Shown here in pieces: positions 17,628 to 25,877 of a stretch of 64,000 bases of DNA. The notes below the pieces were generated by a model. The model had not been told where the DNA came from, did no database searches, and saw only the letters and a list, made by a program, of their open reading frames with translations. The position numbers and the translations under genes are program-made. The stretch spans positions 682,001 to 746,000 of the forward strand of contig NZ_JAKRKC020000003.1 of assembly GCF_022664455.2 (NCBI RefSeq), read 5' to 3'. Each line of letters starts with the position of its first letter. Position 1 is the first letter of the stretch. This DNA is from Actinomadura luzonensis (GTDB lineage: Bacteria > Actinomycetota > Actinomycetes > Streptosporangiales > Streptosporangiaceae).

Positions 17628-17658
17628 TTGCAACCGCAAGTGTTATCTTCGCGATAAT
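17628..17658 (+). promoter_or_regulatory. Candidate promoter for NitT operon 2
   Basis: TTGCAA (17628-17633) and GATAAT (17653-17658) are separated by 19 bp, about 110 bp before the lipoprotein start. Both hexamers fit the housekeeping sigma consensus at most positions, but the spacer is long, so support is moderate at best. Confidence 0.3.
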
Positions 17659-17661
17659 GAC

Positions 17662-17674
17662 CACCAATTTGGTG
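17662..17674. promoter_or_regulatory. Palindrome, possible operator
   Basis: CACCAA-T-TTGGTG is a perfect 13-base palindrome placed just downstream of the candidate -10 GATAAT. That is a typical operator position. No regulator gene lies next to it. Confidence 0.35.
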
Positions 17675-17768
17675 CTACGGTCGAGCCCTGTTGCGCGTCA
17701 GGCGCATCGCCGCCGGCAGCAGAAAGCCGCCCGGTCCCCCCTGGCTCCATCTGAAGGGAGTCCCTGAC

Positions 17769-18767
17769 ATGAGGCTTGGCCGTCCCGCCAGGGCCGCCAT
17801 CATCGGATTCGCTTTGACCCTCGCCGCCGCCTGCAGCTCCGGCGGCGGCGCGACGACCGCAAGCGCACCACCGGCCGCGTCCAACGGCGGCCTGGAGAAG
17901 ACCAAGATCAAGGTCGCCACCCTGCCGGCCATCGACAGCGCCGCCCTCTACGTCGCCATCGACCAGGGGCTGTTCGAGAAGGAAGGTCTGGAGGTCACCC
18001 CGCAGGTCGTCCAGGCCGCGCCCGAGGCCATCCCCATGCTGCTGAACGGCGAGATCGACGCCATGTTCGGCAACTACGTGTCGATGTTCCAGGCCCAGGA
18101 CAAGGGAACGCTCAAGCTGCGCATCCTGGCGGAGGGCTCACGAGCCGCCCCCGACTCCCTGAGCATCATGGTGCTGCCCACCTCCCCCATCAAGACGCCC
18201 AAGGACCTCGAAGGCAAGACGATCAACGTCAACGTCCTGCACAACTTCCAGGAGCTGGCCCTGACGCAGGTGCTCAAGGCCAACAACGTCGACCCCGCCT
18301 CCATCAAGTACGTCCAGGTGACGTTCCAGAACATCATGCCCTCGTGGAAGAGCGGCCAGATCGACGCCGCCTACCTCGGCGAGCCGATGGTCACCGCCGC
18401 CACCTCCACCATGGGCGCCCGCAAGATCCTCGACCCCGCCTCGGGGCCCGCCGCGGAGTTCCCCATCTCCGGCTACGTCAGCACGCAGGAGTGGTACGAC
18501 AAGAACCCGCACGTCGCGGCGGCCTTCCAGCGCGCCATCCACAACGCGGCCAAGCTGATGGAGAACAACCGCGAGGTGGTCTCCAAGGTGCTGCCGACCT
18601 TCACGCAGATCGACGCGGCCACCGCCGCCACCGTGACCTTCCCCTACTTCTCCGGCAACGACAACCCGGTGCGGCTGCAACGGGTGGCCGACTGGATGCT
18701 GGAGGCCCACTGGCTGAACAAGGCGATCGACGTGAAGTCGCTGATGTCGCCGACCACGTCCGGGTAG
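17769..18767 (+). CDS. NitT/TauT-type ABC transporter substrate-binding lipoprotein 2
   Basis: A 332-aa lipoprotein with signal peptide and lipobox LAAAC, followed by a Gly/Ala/Ser linker. The ligand-binding domain contains LYVAIDQGLFEKEGL, GEIDAMFGNYVSMF and AAYLGEPMV, equivalent to segments in lipoprotein 1, but overall identity is modest, so the ligand probably differs. The ATG at 17769 has GAAGGGAG 8 nt upstream. Two bases separate its TAG from the next gene. The substrate class (sulfonate, nitrate, pyrimidine or similar) cannot be chosen from sequence alone. Confidence 0.9.
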   Translation: MRLGRPARAAIIGFALTLAAACSSGGGATTASAPPAASNGGLEKTKIKVATLPAIDSAALYVAIDQGLFEKEGLEVTPQVVQAAPEAIPMLLNGEIDAMFGNYVSMFQAQDKGTLKLRILAEGSRAAPDSLSIMVLPTSPIKTPKDLEGKTINVNVLHNFQELALTQVLKANNVDPASIKYVQVTFQNIMPSWKSGQIDAAYLGEPMVTAATSTMGARKILDPASGPAAEFPISGYVSTQEWYDKNPHVAAAFQRAIHNAAKLMENNREVVSKVLPTFTQIDAATAATVTFPYFSGNDNPVRLQRVADWMLEAHWLNKAIDVKSLMSPTTSG

Positions 18768-18769
18768 AC

Positions 18770-19585
18770 GTGAGCGCTTCCGCACTGGCCCCCGCCCGCC
18801 CGGCCGGCACCACCACCCGGTGGTCCCGGCGGGCGGCCGGGGCCCTCGCCTTCGCCGCCCTGATCGAGCTGGTCAGCCGGACCGGCCTGGCCGACCGCGA
18901 GTTCCTGCCGCCCGCGACGGAGATCGCCGCGCGCATGGGGACCCTCGCCCTCGACCCCGCCTTCCGCGCGCACGCCCTGACCAGCCTGCTCGCCTGGGCC
19001 GCCGGGCTCGGGCTCGCCACGGCCGCGGCGGTGCCGCTCGGGCTGCTGCTCGGCAGCGTCCCGGTCGTGGACGCCGCCACCCGCTCGGTCGTGGAGTTCC
19101 TGCGGCCGATCCCGTCGGTCGCGCTGATCCCGCTGGTGGCCCTCGTCATCGGCACCGGCCTGCAACTGCGGATCTCGCTGGTGGTCTACGCCGCGTTGTG
19201 GCCGATCCTCTACAACACCATGTACGGCCTGCGCGGCGTGGACCCGCTGGCCAAGGAGTCGCTTCGGTCCTACGGCTTCGGCCCGCTGCCGGTGCTGCTG
19301 CGCGTCTCGCTGCCCTCGGCCGCGCCCTTCATCTCGACCGGCGTCCGGCTGGCCGCCGGGGTCGCGCTGATCCTCACCGTCAGCACGGAGATCGTGGCCG
19401 GGCGGGGCGAGGGCGTGGGCGTGTTCATCTACTTCGCCGGCCTCGCGGTGCCCGCCAGGATGACCGACATCCTGGCCGGGGTGTGCTGGGTCGGGCTGTT
19501 CGGCGTGGCGGTGAACGCGCTGCTGGTCGCCTTCGAGCGGCGGGCGTTCCGCTGGCACCACGCCCGGTTGGAGGAGCGGACATGA
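18770..19585 (+). CDS. NitT/TauT-type ABC permease 2A
   Basis: A 271-aa permease with about six membrane helices and the EAA-type segment KESLRSYGFGPLPVLLRVSLP. The LRPIPSVALIPLVAL stretch parallels permease 1A. The GTG start at 18770 lies 2 bases after the lipoprotein stop. A longer open frame from 18344 overlaps the lipoprotein gene and is rejected. The 3' end overlaps permease 2B (ATGA). Confidence 0.9.
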   Translation: MSASALAPARPAGTTTRWSRRAAGALAFAALIELVSRTGLADREFLPPATEIAARMGTLALDPAFRAHALTSLLAWAAGLGLATAAAVPLGLLLGSVPVVDAATRSVVEFLRPIPSVALIPLVALVIGTGLQLRISLVVYAALWPILYNTMYGLRGVDPLAKESLRSYGFGPLPVLLRVSLPSAAPFISTGVRLAAGVALILTVSTEIVAGRGEGVGVFIYFAGLAVPARMTDILAGVCWVGLFGVAVNALLVAFERRAFRWHHARLEERT

Positions 19586-20451
19586 AGGTCGCCGCAGACG
19601 TCGCGGCGGAGGCGCCGGCGCCGGTCGAGGTGCTGCCCGCCCGCGCTCCCCGCGCCGCGGGCCTGCGGAGGGCCGCGTTCCGCTGGCTGGTGCTCGCGGT
19701 GCTGCTCCTGCTGTGGGAGGCGGCGACCCGGGCGGCGGGCAGCGCGTTCTTCCCCGCGCCGAGCGCCATCGTGGTCAGGATGCGGGAGATGTGGTTCTCC
19801 GGGCCGCCGCAGCGGTTGTTCCTGACCGACGTCGCCGTCCGGAACATCCTGCCCAGCCTCGGCCGGATGGCCGCCGGGTTCGCCGGAGGCGCGCTGGCCG
19901 GGGTCGTGCTCGGGCTGGCGGTGGGGCTGTCGGCGCGCGTCTACGACTACCTCGACGGGGTGCTGCAGTTCCTGCGGGCCGTGCCGCCGCCCGCGCTGGT
20001 CACCGTGTTCCTCGTGGTGTTCGGGTTCGGGCTGCGCATGCAGCTCGCGTTCATCGTGTTCAGCATCGTGTGGCCGGTGCTGCTCAACACCGCCGACGGC
20101 GCCCGCTCGGTGGAGCCGCTGCACCTGCAGACCTGCCAGGTGTTCCGGCTGTCGCGGGCCGAGCGGCTGTGGCGGGTGATCCTGCCGTCGGCGCTGCCCA
20201 AGATGTTCGCCGGGCTGCGGCTGGCGCTGTCGCTGTCGCTGATCGTCATGGTCTTCTCCGAGCTGCTGCCCGGGACGACCAACGGGATCGGCTTCCAGCT
20301 CACCGAGGCATACTCGATGTTCGACCTGACCGCCATGTGGGCCGGGATCGTGCTGCTCGGGGTGCTGGGCTACCTGCTGAACGAGCTGTTCCTGGTGGCC
20401 GAGCGGCGCGTGCTGGCCTGGCACCGCGCGGCGCAGGAGCCGGTCGGCTAG
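19582..20451 (+). CDS. NitT/TauT-type ABC permease 2B
   Basis: A 289-aa permease, 29 residues longer than its paralogue 1B because of an Ala-rich N-terminal extension. The shared blocks include EMWFSGPPQRLFLTDVAV, NILPSLGRM and LPSALPKMFAGLRLALSLSL, and it ends VAERRVLAWHR as 1B does. The ATG at 19582 has GGAGGAG just upstream and overlaps 2A. It presumably forms the membrane channel with 2A and uses the ATPase at 21848. Confidence 0.9.
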   Translation: MKVAADVAAEAPAPVEVLPARAPRAAGLRRAAFRWLVLAVLLLLWEAATRAAGSAFFPAPSAIVVRMREMWFSGPPQRLFLTDVAVRNILPSLGRMAAGFAGGALAGVVLGLAVGLSARVYDYLDGVLQFLRAVPPPALVTVFLVVFGFGLRMQLAFIVFSIVWPVLLNTADGARSVEPLHLQTCQVFRLSRAERLWRVILPSALPKMFAGLRLALSLSLIVMVFSELLPGTTNGIGFQLTEAYSMFDLTAMWAGIVLLGVLGYLLNELFLVAERRVLAWHRAAQEPVG

Positions 20452-20461
20452 GGTTCGGGCG

Positions 20462-21700
20462 GTGAGGACCATGGTCGTGGGGGGCGGCATCGGAGGTCTC
20501 GCCGCCGCGTTGAGCCTGGCCGCGGCCGGGCTGGAGTGCGTGGTCGTGGAGGCCGCGCGAAAGATCAGGCCGCTCGGCGTCGGCATCAATTTGCAGCCGC
20601 ACGCCGTGCGCGAGCTGACCGAGCTGGGCCTGGCCGGCGCCCTCGCGGCGCTCGGCGTCGAGACCAGCTACATGACCTTCGCCGACCGGCACGGCAACGT
20701 CATCCTGGCGCTGCCGCGCGGCCGGTCGGCCGGCTACCGGTGGCCGCAGTACAGCATCCACCGCGGCGAGCTGCAGCTCGCGATGCTGGCCGCCGTCGAG
20801 GAACGCGGGGTCCCGGTCCGCACCGGGCTGCGCTTCGAGGGCTTCGCGCAGGACGGCGACGGGGTGTCCGTCACGCTGCGCGGCCACGACGGGCGGGTGC
20901 TGCGGGAGCGGGTGGACGTGCTGGTCGGCGCCGACGGCGTGCAGTCGGCCGTGCGCGCCCGGCTGCACCCGTCCGGCGACCCGCTGCTGTGGGCCGGCAT
21001 CCGGATGTGGCGCGGCGTCGCCGAGTCCGACCGCATCCTCGACGGCGCGACGGTGCTGGTCGGCGGCTCCAACGCGGCCGGTAAGTTCGTCACCTACCAC
21101 ATCTCGGCCGCCGACCCCCGGCTGGTCAACTGGGTGGCCGAGGTCAAGGTGGCCGGGCCCGGCCCGGTCACGGCCGCCGACTGGTACCGGGAGGGCGACC
21201 GGGCGGAGGTGGCGGCGCACTTCGCCGGGTGGAGGTACGCCCTCGCCGACATCCGGGGGCTGCTGGCCGCCACCGAGCGCATCCTGGAGTACCCGATGGT
21301 CGACCGCGACCCGCTGCCGCACTGGGGCGAGGGCCGGGTGACGCTGCTCGGCGACGCCGCCCACCCGATGTACCCGATCGGCTCGAACGGCGGCTCGCAG
21401 GCCGTGCTCGACGCCCGCGTGCTGGCCCGCTGCCTGGCCACCTGCGACGACCCGGTCAAGGCGCTGCGGGCGTACGAGGACGAGCGGCGCCCGCCCACCT
21501 CGGAGCTGGTGCTGGCGCACCGGGCGCTGCCCATCGACGAGACCATCCGCCTGGTGACCGAGCGGGCGCCCGGCGGCTTCGGCGACATCGCGGAGGTGCT
21601 GACGGAGGCCGAGCTGGCCGCCATGGCCGCCGCGCAGCGGCACATCTCCGACGCCGACGTCCGGGCGCTCAACGAGCGGGAGTCGTGGAGCGTGCCATGA
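20462..21700 (+). CDS. FAD-dependent aromatic monooxygenase-like protein
   Basis: A 412-aa class A flavoprotein monooxygenase, the group that hydroxylates aromatic rings with NAD(P)H and O2. It shows the FAD dinucleotide fold VVGGGIGGLAAALSL at the N-terminus, the VGADGVQSAVR (DG) motif near residue 155 and LLGDAAHPMYPIGSNGGSQ near 295, which binds the FAD ribityl chain. The SNGGSQAVLDAR stretch resembles PhzS-type enzymes. It starts at GTG 20462, 10 bases after permease 2B, so it is probably in the transporter operon and may act on the imported compound. Its substrate is unknown. Confidence 0.85.
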   Translation: MRTMVVGGGIGGLAAALSLAAAGLECVVVEAARKIRPLGVGINLQPHAVRELTELGLAGALAALGVETSYMTFADRHGNVILALPRGRSAGYRWPQYSIHRGELQLAMLAAVEERGVPVRTGLRFEGFAQDGDGVSVTLRGHDGRVLRERVDVLVGADGVQSAVRARLHPSGDPLLWAGIRMWRGVAESDRILDGATVLVGGSNAAGKFVTYHISAADPRLVNWVAEVKVAGPGPVTAADWYREGDRAEVAAHFAGWRYALADIRGLLAATERILEYPMVDRDPLPHWGEGRVTLLGDAAHPMYPIGSNGGSQAVLDARVLARCLATCDDPVKALRAYEDERRPPTSELVLAHRALPIDETIRLVTERAPGGFGDIAEVLTEAELAAMAAAQRHISDADVRALNERESWSVP

Positions 21701-21847
21701 CTTTCCCAGGTTGGCGGAGTAAGATCGCGCCCTGAAGAGGTTTACCTGACCGACATGTCCAGCTTCACCCGCTCCGCTAGAGTCTTGTTCTGACCCTTCC
21801 CCGGAGTCGCGGCCACCCTCCGCGGTCTCGCCCCCCTAGGAAGCGCA

Positions 21848-22621
21848 TTGCTAGAGATAGACAATCTCTCCCACGTGTACGGCGCCGGCAGCCCGAACGA
21901 GCACCGCGCCATCGAAGGCCTCAACCTGAGCGTCGCCGCGGGCGAGCTGCTGTGCATCGTGGGGCCGTCGGGCTGCGGGAAGTCCACGCTGCTGCGCTCG
22001 ATCGCCGGGCTCATCAGCCCGACCGGCGGTCAGGTCAAGGTCGAGGGCAACGTGGTGCGCCGGACGCCGGACAACCTGGCCGTGGTGTTCCAGGACTACA
22101 GCCGCTCACTGTTCCCCTGGATGTCGGTCGCCGACAACGTCGCGCTGCCGCTGCGCCGCAAGGACATGGACAAGAAGGCCCGGCGCGAGGCCGCCATGGA
22201 GGCGCTGGAGTCGGTCGGCCTCGCGGGGGCGGAGCGCAAGTACCCGTTCCAGCTCTCCGGCGGCATGCAGCAGCGGGTGGCGATCGCGCGGGCGCTGGCC
22301 TACCGGCCGACGCTGATGCTGATGGACGAGCCGTTCGGCTCGGTGGACGCGCAGACCAGGGAGGACCTCGAGGACCTCGTGCTGAAGGTGCGCGGCCACC
22401 ACCAGATGACGATCGTGCTCATCACCCACGACATCGACGAGAGCGTGTACGTGGGCGACCGCGTCGTCGTGCTGTCGAAGGCGCCCGCGCACGTGGTCGG
22501 CGACCTCAAGGTCGACCTGCCGGGGCCGCGCGACCAGATCACCACCCGCGAGCACCCCGACTTCGTGCACCTGCGGGCCGAGGTCGGCCGGCTGGTGCGC
22601 GGGCACGCCGCCGTCGTCTGA
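21848..22621 (+). CDS. NitT/TauT-type ABC transporter ATPase
   Basis: A 257-aa importer ATPase: Walker A GPSGCGKSTLL near residue 43, the Q-loop region VVFQDYSRSLFPWMSV typical of SsuB/TauB, signature LSGGMQQRVAIARAL, Walker B LMLMDEPFGSVD and switch His in LITHDID. The TTG start at 21848 follows AGGAAG. It is the only ATPase of this family in the window, while two lipoprotein/permease-pair sets lack one, so it probably energises both. It is separated from the monooxygenase by 147 bp and may have its own promoter. Confidence 0.88.
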   Translation: MLEIDNLSHVYGAGSPNEHRAIEGLNLSVAAGELLCIVGPSGCGKSTLLRSIAGLISPTGGQVKVEGNVVRRTPDNLAVVFQDYSRSLFPWMSVADNVALPLRRKDMDKKARREAAMEALESVGLAGAERKYPFQLSGGMQQRVAIARALAYRPTLMLMDEPFGSVDAQTREDLEDLVLKVRGHHQMTIVLITHDIDESVYVGDRVVVLSKAPAHVVGDLKVDLPGPRDQITTREHPDFVHLRAEVGRLVRGHAAVV

Positions 22622-22627
22622 CGGCCC

Positions 22628-23092
22628 CTACCGGGCGTCGAGCAGGGCCGCGAGCGGCCCGCGGAGCTCGCTGGGCACCAGGTTGAGCCGCTCGAAGTCG
22701 GCGGTCGTGGCCCACGCCAGCTCGAAGCTGTTGTCCGGACGATGCTCCACGGCCTCCTCCCCCGCCAGCACCGACGTGCCCGTCACGCCGGTCATGAGGA
22801 AGTAGGAGGCCGGGCGCGCGCCGTGCCGGCCGGTCCACAGCAGCCGCTCGATCCGGCCGGTCAGCGTGGTCTCCTCCGTCAGTTCGCGCAGCGCCGCCGT
22901 CTCGGCGCTCTCGCCCTCCTCGACGTGGCCGCCGGGCAGGACGGCGTAGCGGTGGCCGGGGCAGAGCGGGCCCGGCGCGGCCGCCTCCCGGCACAGGTTG
23001 CAGCTCGCGAAGCCGGGGTCGCGCCGGAAACGCTTGATGACCAGGACGCGGGGGCCGTCGAGGACGACCGCGACCGCTCGGGGAATCGGCAT
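22628..23092 (-). CDS. NUDIX hydrolase
   Basis: A 154-aa protein with the Nudix box GHVEEGESAETAALRELTEET, whose REL..EE residues bind the catalytic metal. A Thr replaces the usual Gly near the end of the box. A CNLC...C...H cluster just before the box could bind zinc. Nudix enzymes cleave nucleoside diphosphates linked to another group. The substrate is unknown. The ATG at 23092 is the first after the long shadow frame. It is convergent with the ABC ATPase at 21848, 6 bases apart. Confidence 0.82.
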   Translation of the reverse strand: MPIPRAVAVVLDGPRVLVIKRFRRDPGFASCNLCREAAAPGPLCPGHRYAVLPGGHVEEGESAETAALRELTEETTLTGRIERLLWTGRHGARPASYFLMTGVTGTSVLAGEEAVEHRPDNSFELAWATTADFERLNLVPSELRGPLAALLDAR

Positions 23093-23142
23093 GCCCCCGA
23101 TCCTGCCGCACCGCCCGCCCCCGGAAGGTGTCTTCGGGTCGC

Positions 23143-23918
23143 TCACTCCCAGCGGAACAGCCGCACGGCCAGCAGCCCCACGGCCACCAGCCAGACGGCC
23201 ATGACCACGACCGCCGCCAGGGACGGGGCCGCGCCGTACCAGGTGTCGCGCAGCGCCCGGCCGAACGAGCCGGCCGGCGTCAGGTCGCCGATCACCCGCA
23301 CCGGCGCGGGCAGGGACTCGCGCGGCACCCACACGCCGCCGAGGAACAGCAGCGGGAACATCAGCAGCGTCCCGAGCCCGGGCGCGGACTTCGCCGACGG
23401 CGACAGCACCGCGACCAGCAGCCCGAGCGCCATCAGCGACGCCGTGCCGAGCAGCAGCACCAGGACGAACCCGGCGAGCTGCCGCGGGACGGCGATGCCG
23501 AGCACCAGCGCGCCGCAGGCCACCATGATCGCGGTGGCCGCGAACACGAGGGCCAGGTAGATCGTGAGCTGCACGGCGAGCAGCCGCCGGGGCGGCACCG
23601 GCGTGGTCGACATCCGGCGCAGCACCCCGCTGTCGCGGTAGCCCGCCACCGAGATCGGCAGCACCGTGAACGCGGTGATCGCCGCCGACATGAGCGTCAT
23701 CGTGGCGGGGAGCTGGGAGTCGAGGTAGCTCTGCCCGCCCAGGACCGGCGAGGGCCGGCTCATGTCCGGGATGCTCAGCCCGAGGACGAGCAGTAGCGCG
23801 AGCGGCATGAGCAGCGGGAAGGCGATCGCGGGCGGCTCGCGGAGCAGCAGCTTGACCTCGGTCCACACCATCACGGCGAGGGGCGACCTGCGGCGTGACG
23901 GAGCCTGGGCGGCGGTGG

Positions 23919-23922
<4 letters not shown>
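23143..23922 (-). CDS. ABC-2 type exporter permease
   Basis: A 259-aa membrane protein of the ABC-2 (DrrB/NodJ) type: a cytoplasmic start (VWTEVKLLLREPPAIAFPLLMPL) and then about six hydrophobic segments. The LLFLGGVWVPRESLP re-entrant region is typical of drug/lipid export permeases. Its ATG at 23922 overlaps the stop of the partner ATPase gene (ATGA). Cargo unknown. Confidence 0.88.
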
Positions 23923-24884
<962 letters not shown>

Positions 24885-24909
24885 GATCGCCCCTGTCTCC
24901 GGTGCCGGG

Positions 24910-24949
24910 GGCGCCGCCGTGATTCCCCTGGATCGACCACGGCGGCGCC
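24910..24949. repeat. Inverted repeat upstream of ABC-2 exporter
   Basis: Arms GGCGCCGCCGTG (24910-24921) and CACGGCGGCGCC (24938-24949) pair perfectly around a 16-base loop, 26 bases upstream of the exporter ATPase start. It could be an operator, a transcript hairpin in the 5' leader, or a terminator. Nothing in the sequence decides. Confidence 0.55.
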
Positions 24950-25130
24950 GGGCCTGGCGGCCCCATGTGCCGGGCCTCAGCCGGTGTGACCGGTTGTCGC
25001 CCGAGTCCTCACCGCTGCCATCCTCCGCGCCCGGCCACTCCCGGCCCCAGAGTCGAAAGGGCCGCCCGGCGCGGCGAAGGTCCTGCCCGCGACGCCGAAA
25101 ACGGGTTGCGCGGCCGGGGAGGATGGCGAG

Positions 25131-25862
25131 GTGGACCGAGAACTGATCAGCGCGATCGCGCACCTGGACCATCCCGTGGCCGCGCCCGTCTCCGACACCG
25201 CCGTCGAGCGCCTGCTGCGCCGGGCGAAGCTGCCGGACGGAGCGCGCCTGCTCGACCTGGGCTGCGGCCCGGGAGAGTGGGCGCTGCGCGCGCTGGAGCT
25301 GGTCCCGTCGGCCACCGCCGACGGCGTGGACCTCTCCCCGCACGCCGTGTCCGCCGCCGGGCGCGCGGCGGCGGCGCGCGGCCTGAGCGGCCGTTTCACC
25401 GCGCACCTCGGCGACGCCACCGCCTTCCCGGCCGCCGAGCCGTACGACCTGGTGCTCGCCGTGGGCTCCACGCACGCCTTCGGCGGGCTGAAGGGCACGC
25501 TGCGGGCCGCCGCCCGGCACCTCCGCCCCGGCGGGCTGGCCCTGGTGGGCGAGGGGTTCTGGGAGCGCCCGCCGGGGCCGGAGCTGGAGGCGGCGATCGG
25601 CGGCTACCCCGATCTGGCGGGGACGGTGGACAGCGCCGAGGCCGGCGGCTGGCTCACCGTCCACGCCCACGTCAGCGACCGGGCCGAATGGGACGACTAC
25701 GAGTTCTCCTGGACGGGCGGCCTGGCGCGCTGGGCCGCCGAGCATCCGGGCCCCGACGCCGAGCACGTCCTGCGGGTGATGCGGGAGCACCGCGAGCTGT
25801 GGCTCACCGGCTACCGGGACGTGCTCGGCTTCGTCACGCTGCTGCTGCTGCGCCGCCCGTGA
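25131..25862 (+). CDS. Class I SAM-dependent methyltransferase
   Basis: A 243-aa methyltransferase with motif I LLDLGCGPGEWALRAL near residue 41, an acidic motif II region (VDLSPHAVSAA) and PYDLVLAVGSTHAF as motif IV, followed by LRPGGLALVGEGFWERPP. It resembles small-molecule methyltransferases of the UbiE/Methyltransf_25 type. The substrate is not recognisable. The GTG at 25131 has GGGGAGGA upstream. It is divergent from the exporter pair and convergent with the cellulase gene, 15 bases apart. Confidence 0.82.
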   Translation: MDRELISAIAHLDHPVAAPVSDTAVERLLRRAKLPDGARLLDLGCGPGEWALRALELVPSATADGVDLSPHAVSAAGRAAAARGLSGRFTAHLGDATAFPAAEPYDLVLAVGSTHAFGGLKGTLRAAARHLRPGGLALVGEGFWERPPGPELEAAIGGYPDLAGTVDSAEAGGWLTVHAHVSDRAEWDDYEFSWTGGLARWAAEHPGPDAEHVLRVMREHRELWLTGYRDVLGFVTLLLLRRP

Positions 25863-25877
25863 CCGGGCGGCGGGCGC

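Larger units (their letters stand above)
17253..17768. other. Divergent control region, cvn2 / NitT operon 2
   Basis: 516 bp without a credible gene, markedly A+T-richer than the surrounding coding DNA. It contains the cvnA box at 17341-17356, a candidate promoter at 17628-17658 and a palindrome at 17662-17674 (listed separately). It also carries the 11-mer ccgtctatctg at 17444-17454, whose reverse complement lies in the equivalent region of block 1 at 9040-9050. Confidence 0.6.

Noticed and set aside
17253..17768. TPP or other riboswitch before the NMT1/THI5-like lipoprotein
   Set aside because: The conserved TPP-riboswitch sequence blocks were looked for and not found. Only promoter-like and palindromic words were seen.
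11774..21700. A single natural-product gene cluster built on the O-methyltransferase and FAD monooxygenase
   Set aside because: No core synthase (PKS, NRPS, terpene, RiPP) is present. The genes are dispersed between transporter operons and conservons.
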